DNA of 16,591 nucleotides from the NCBI GenBank assembly GCA_043758125.1, contig JAYVOC010000106.1, positions 1-16,591 on the forward strand, given 5' to 3'. Numbering within the stretch: position 1 is the stretch's first letter; every line of letters begins with the position of its first letter. The notes below the pieces were generated by a model. It was not told the DNA's origin and searched no databases. It saw nothing but the letters and a program-made list of their open reading frames with translations. This document shows, one piece after another, positions 15,727 through 16,591 of the stretch. The position numbers and the translations under genes are program-made. The stretch is from JANXSD01 sp043758125. GTDB lineage: Bacteria; Bacteroidota; Bacteroidia; AKYH767-A; OLB10.

Positions 15727-16569
15727 ATGATGTATCTACTCTTTAAATGCGAATTATTAAAAATTGCCGCTAGGCCAAGAAGCTACATTGGCTTTATTGC
15801 GATTGCCGTAATTGTAGCACTTATCCATCTCGCGATGTACCTCGATGGATTAAATTATATAAGTTTCATAACAGCCCCAATACAATCAGCTTTTTCCCTT
15901 CAAGGAAATATAGTAAATGGAAATCTCGTTTGCTTTATTATTCTCCAAACATTAATTATTCAAATTCCACTTCTTGTCGCACTTGTAACTGGTGATATGT
16001 TAAGTGGCGAGGCTGCAATGGGCACGATACGACTTATCGCAACACGTCCTATCAGCAGGTATTCAATTGTGATGTCAAAATTTTTTGCTGGAGCCGCATA
16101 TACTTTTGCGTTACTTCTATTTTTAGGATTGATTTCTCTTGGGTTAGGCCTCTGGCTTTTTGGATCAGGAGATTTAATAGTACTCAAAAGCGAAGAGCTT
16201 ATTATAATTCAAGGAACGGATACCTTATGGCGATTTTTTTGTGCATTTGGAATTGCATTTCTAAGCTTAACTGTTGTTGCGACATTTTCTCTAGCGCTCT
16301 CTTGTTTTGCAGATAATTCGATAGGACCAATTATTTCTACAATGGCTGTAATAATTTTATTTACAATTATTGGCACGATGGAAATTCCGTTTTTTGATAA
16401 AATAAAACCTTACCTTTTTACAACTCACATGGTTGTCTGGCGTAATTTTTTTGATAACCCACTTCCTATGGAATTAATTAGAAACTCAATATTAATTTTG
16501 ATCGCACATATTGGTGTTTTCCTAACAATTACCCTAGTTGCGTTTAAAAGAAAAGATATATTAAGCTAA
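15727..16569 (+). CDS. ABC-2 type transporter permease subunit
   Basis: An integral inner-membrane permease of about 280 residues with roughly six hydrophobic segments. In order: near the N-terminus (SYIGFIAIAVIVALIHLAM), a second after a periplasmic loop (LVCFIILQTLIIQIPLLVALV), a third around FALLLFLGLISLGLGLWL, then AFLSLTVVATFSLALSC, IISTMAVIILFTIIG, and the C-terminal SILILIAHIGVFLTITLVAF. The loop GDMLSGEAAMGTIRLIATRPISR is the hallmark of ABC-2 permeases: gate and coupling helix before the third segment. The frame is open to a TTG at 15688, but that overlaps a -7 box; MMYLLFKCELLK at 15727 is the natural start. The ATPase partner is not in the window; the substrate is unknown. The next gene overlaps by one base (TAATG). 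Confidence 0.85.
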   Translation: MMYLLFKCELLKIAARPRSYIGFIAIAVIVALIHLAMYLDGLNYISFITAPIQSAFSLQGNIVNGNLVCFIILQTLIIQIPLLVALVTGDMLSGEAAMGTIRLIATRPISRYSIVMSKFFAGAAYTFALLLFLGLISLGLGLWLFGSGDLIVLKSEELIIIQGTDTLWRFFCAFGIAFLSLTVVATFSLALSCFADNSIGPIISTMAVIILFTIIGTMEIPFFDKIKPYLFTTHMVVWRNFFDNPLPMELIRNSILILIAHIGVFLTITLVAFKRKDILS

Positions 16570-16591
16570 TGAAGAAAATAATTTTAGTTAC
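16569..16591 (+). CDS. Start of a downstream gene, cut by the window end
   Basis: An ATG at 16569 shares its A with the permease stop (TAATG) and opens a frame reading MKKIILV before the edge. The basic-then-hydrophobic start would suit a signal peptide or a membrane protein. Too little is visible to name it; translational coupling makes a transport-related partner plausible. Confidence 0.5.

Overview
The window is AT-rich chromosomal DNA from a member of the Bacteroidota. Three things point there: a PorT-type gliding/type IX secretion protein beside a menaquinone methyltransferase, a DAHP synthase with a C-terminal chorismate mutase domain (a fusion typical of this phylum), and TAnnTTTG boxes (the Bacteroidota -7 promoter element) in front of several genes in place of strong Shine-Dalgarno sites. 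I cannot place it more finely. I see no tRNA, rRNA, CRISPR array, insertion sequence, phage gene or base-composition break. The content is housekeeping and core-envelope genes, and no intergenic gap exceeds about 220 bases.

Layout, left to right. (1) 44-2545: an NfeD-type membrane serine protease (minus), divergent from a secreted LysM/RlpA-like protein (plus). (2) 2698-3879: a monofunctional proline dehydrogenase (minus), divergent from (3) a tight plus-strand shikimate-pathway operon at 4084-7512: DAHP synthase/chorismate mutase, aroB, aroA. It carries the entry enzyme, the second and sixth steps, and the chorismate-to-prephenate step. (4) 7516-11539: a minus-strand unit, in order of transcription heptose-7-phosphate kinase, menaquinone methyltransferase, PorT, and an uncharacterised COG2509-type flavoprotein. 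Its junctions are ATGA, TAATG and TAAATG, so translation is probably coupled. (5) 11670-12863: a class I aminotransferase of the aspartate type (minus). (6) 13080-15196: a small membrane-anchored protein of unknown function followed by a methylmalonyl-CoA mutase catalytic subunit without a B12-binding domain (plus). (7) 15212-15529: a DivIC/FtsB-type division protein (minus). (8) 15727 to the right edge: an ABC-2 type permease coupled to a gene cut off by the window end.

The main themes are envelope and cell-surface biology (NfeD, LysM/RlpA, PorT, heptose kinase, DivIC, ABC-2 permease) and central or amino-acid metabolism (aromatic biosynthesis, proline catabolism, transamination, menaquinone, propionate/succinate carbon flow). 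I found no convincing new system. The points most worth a second look are the unknown protein paired with the mutase, the flavoprotein at the end of the PorT unit, the RlpA-like domain that appears to have lost its catalytic signature, promoter elements placed almost on top of start codons, and an imperfect inverted repeat in front of the aromatic operon. Several genes have possible start codons upstream of the ones chosen here; where a -7 box or family alignment argued for a shorter protein, I used the shorter one.
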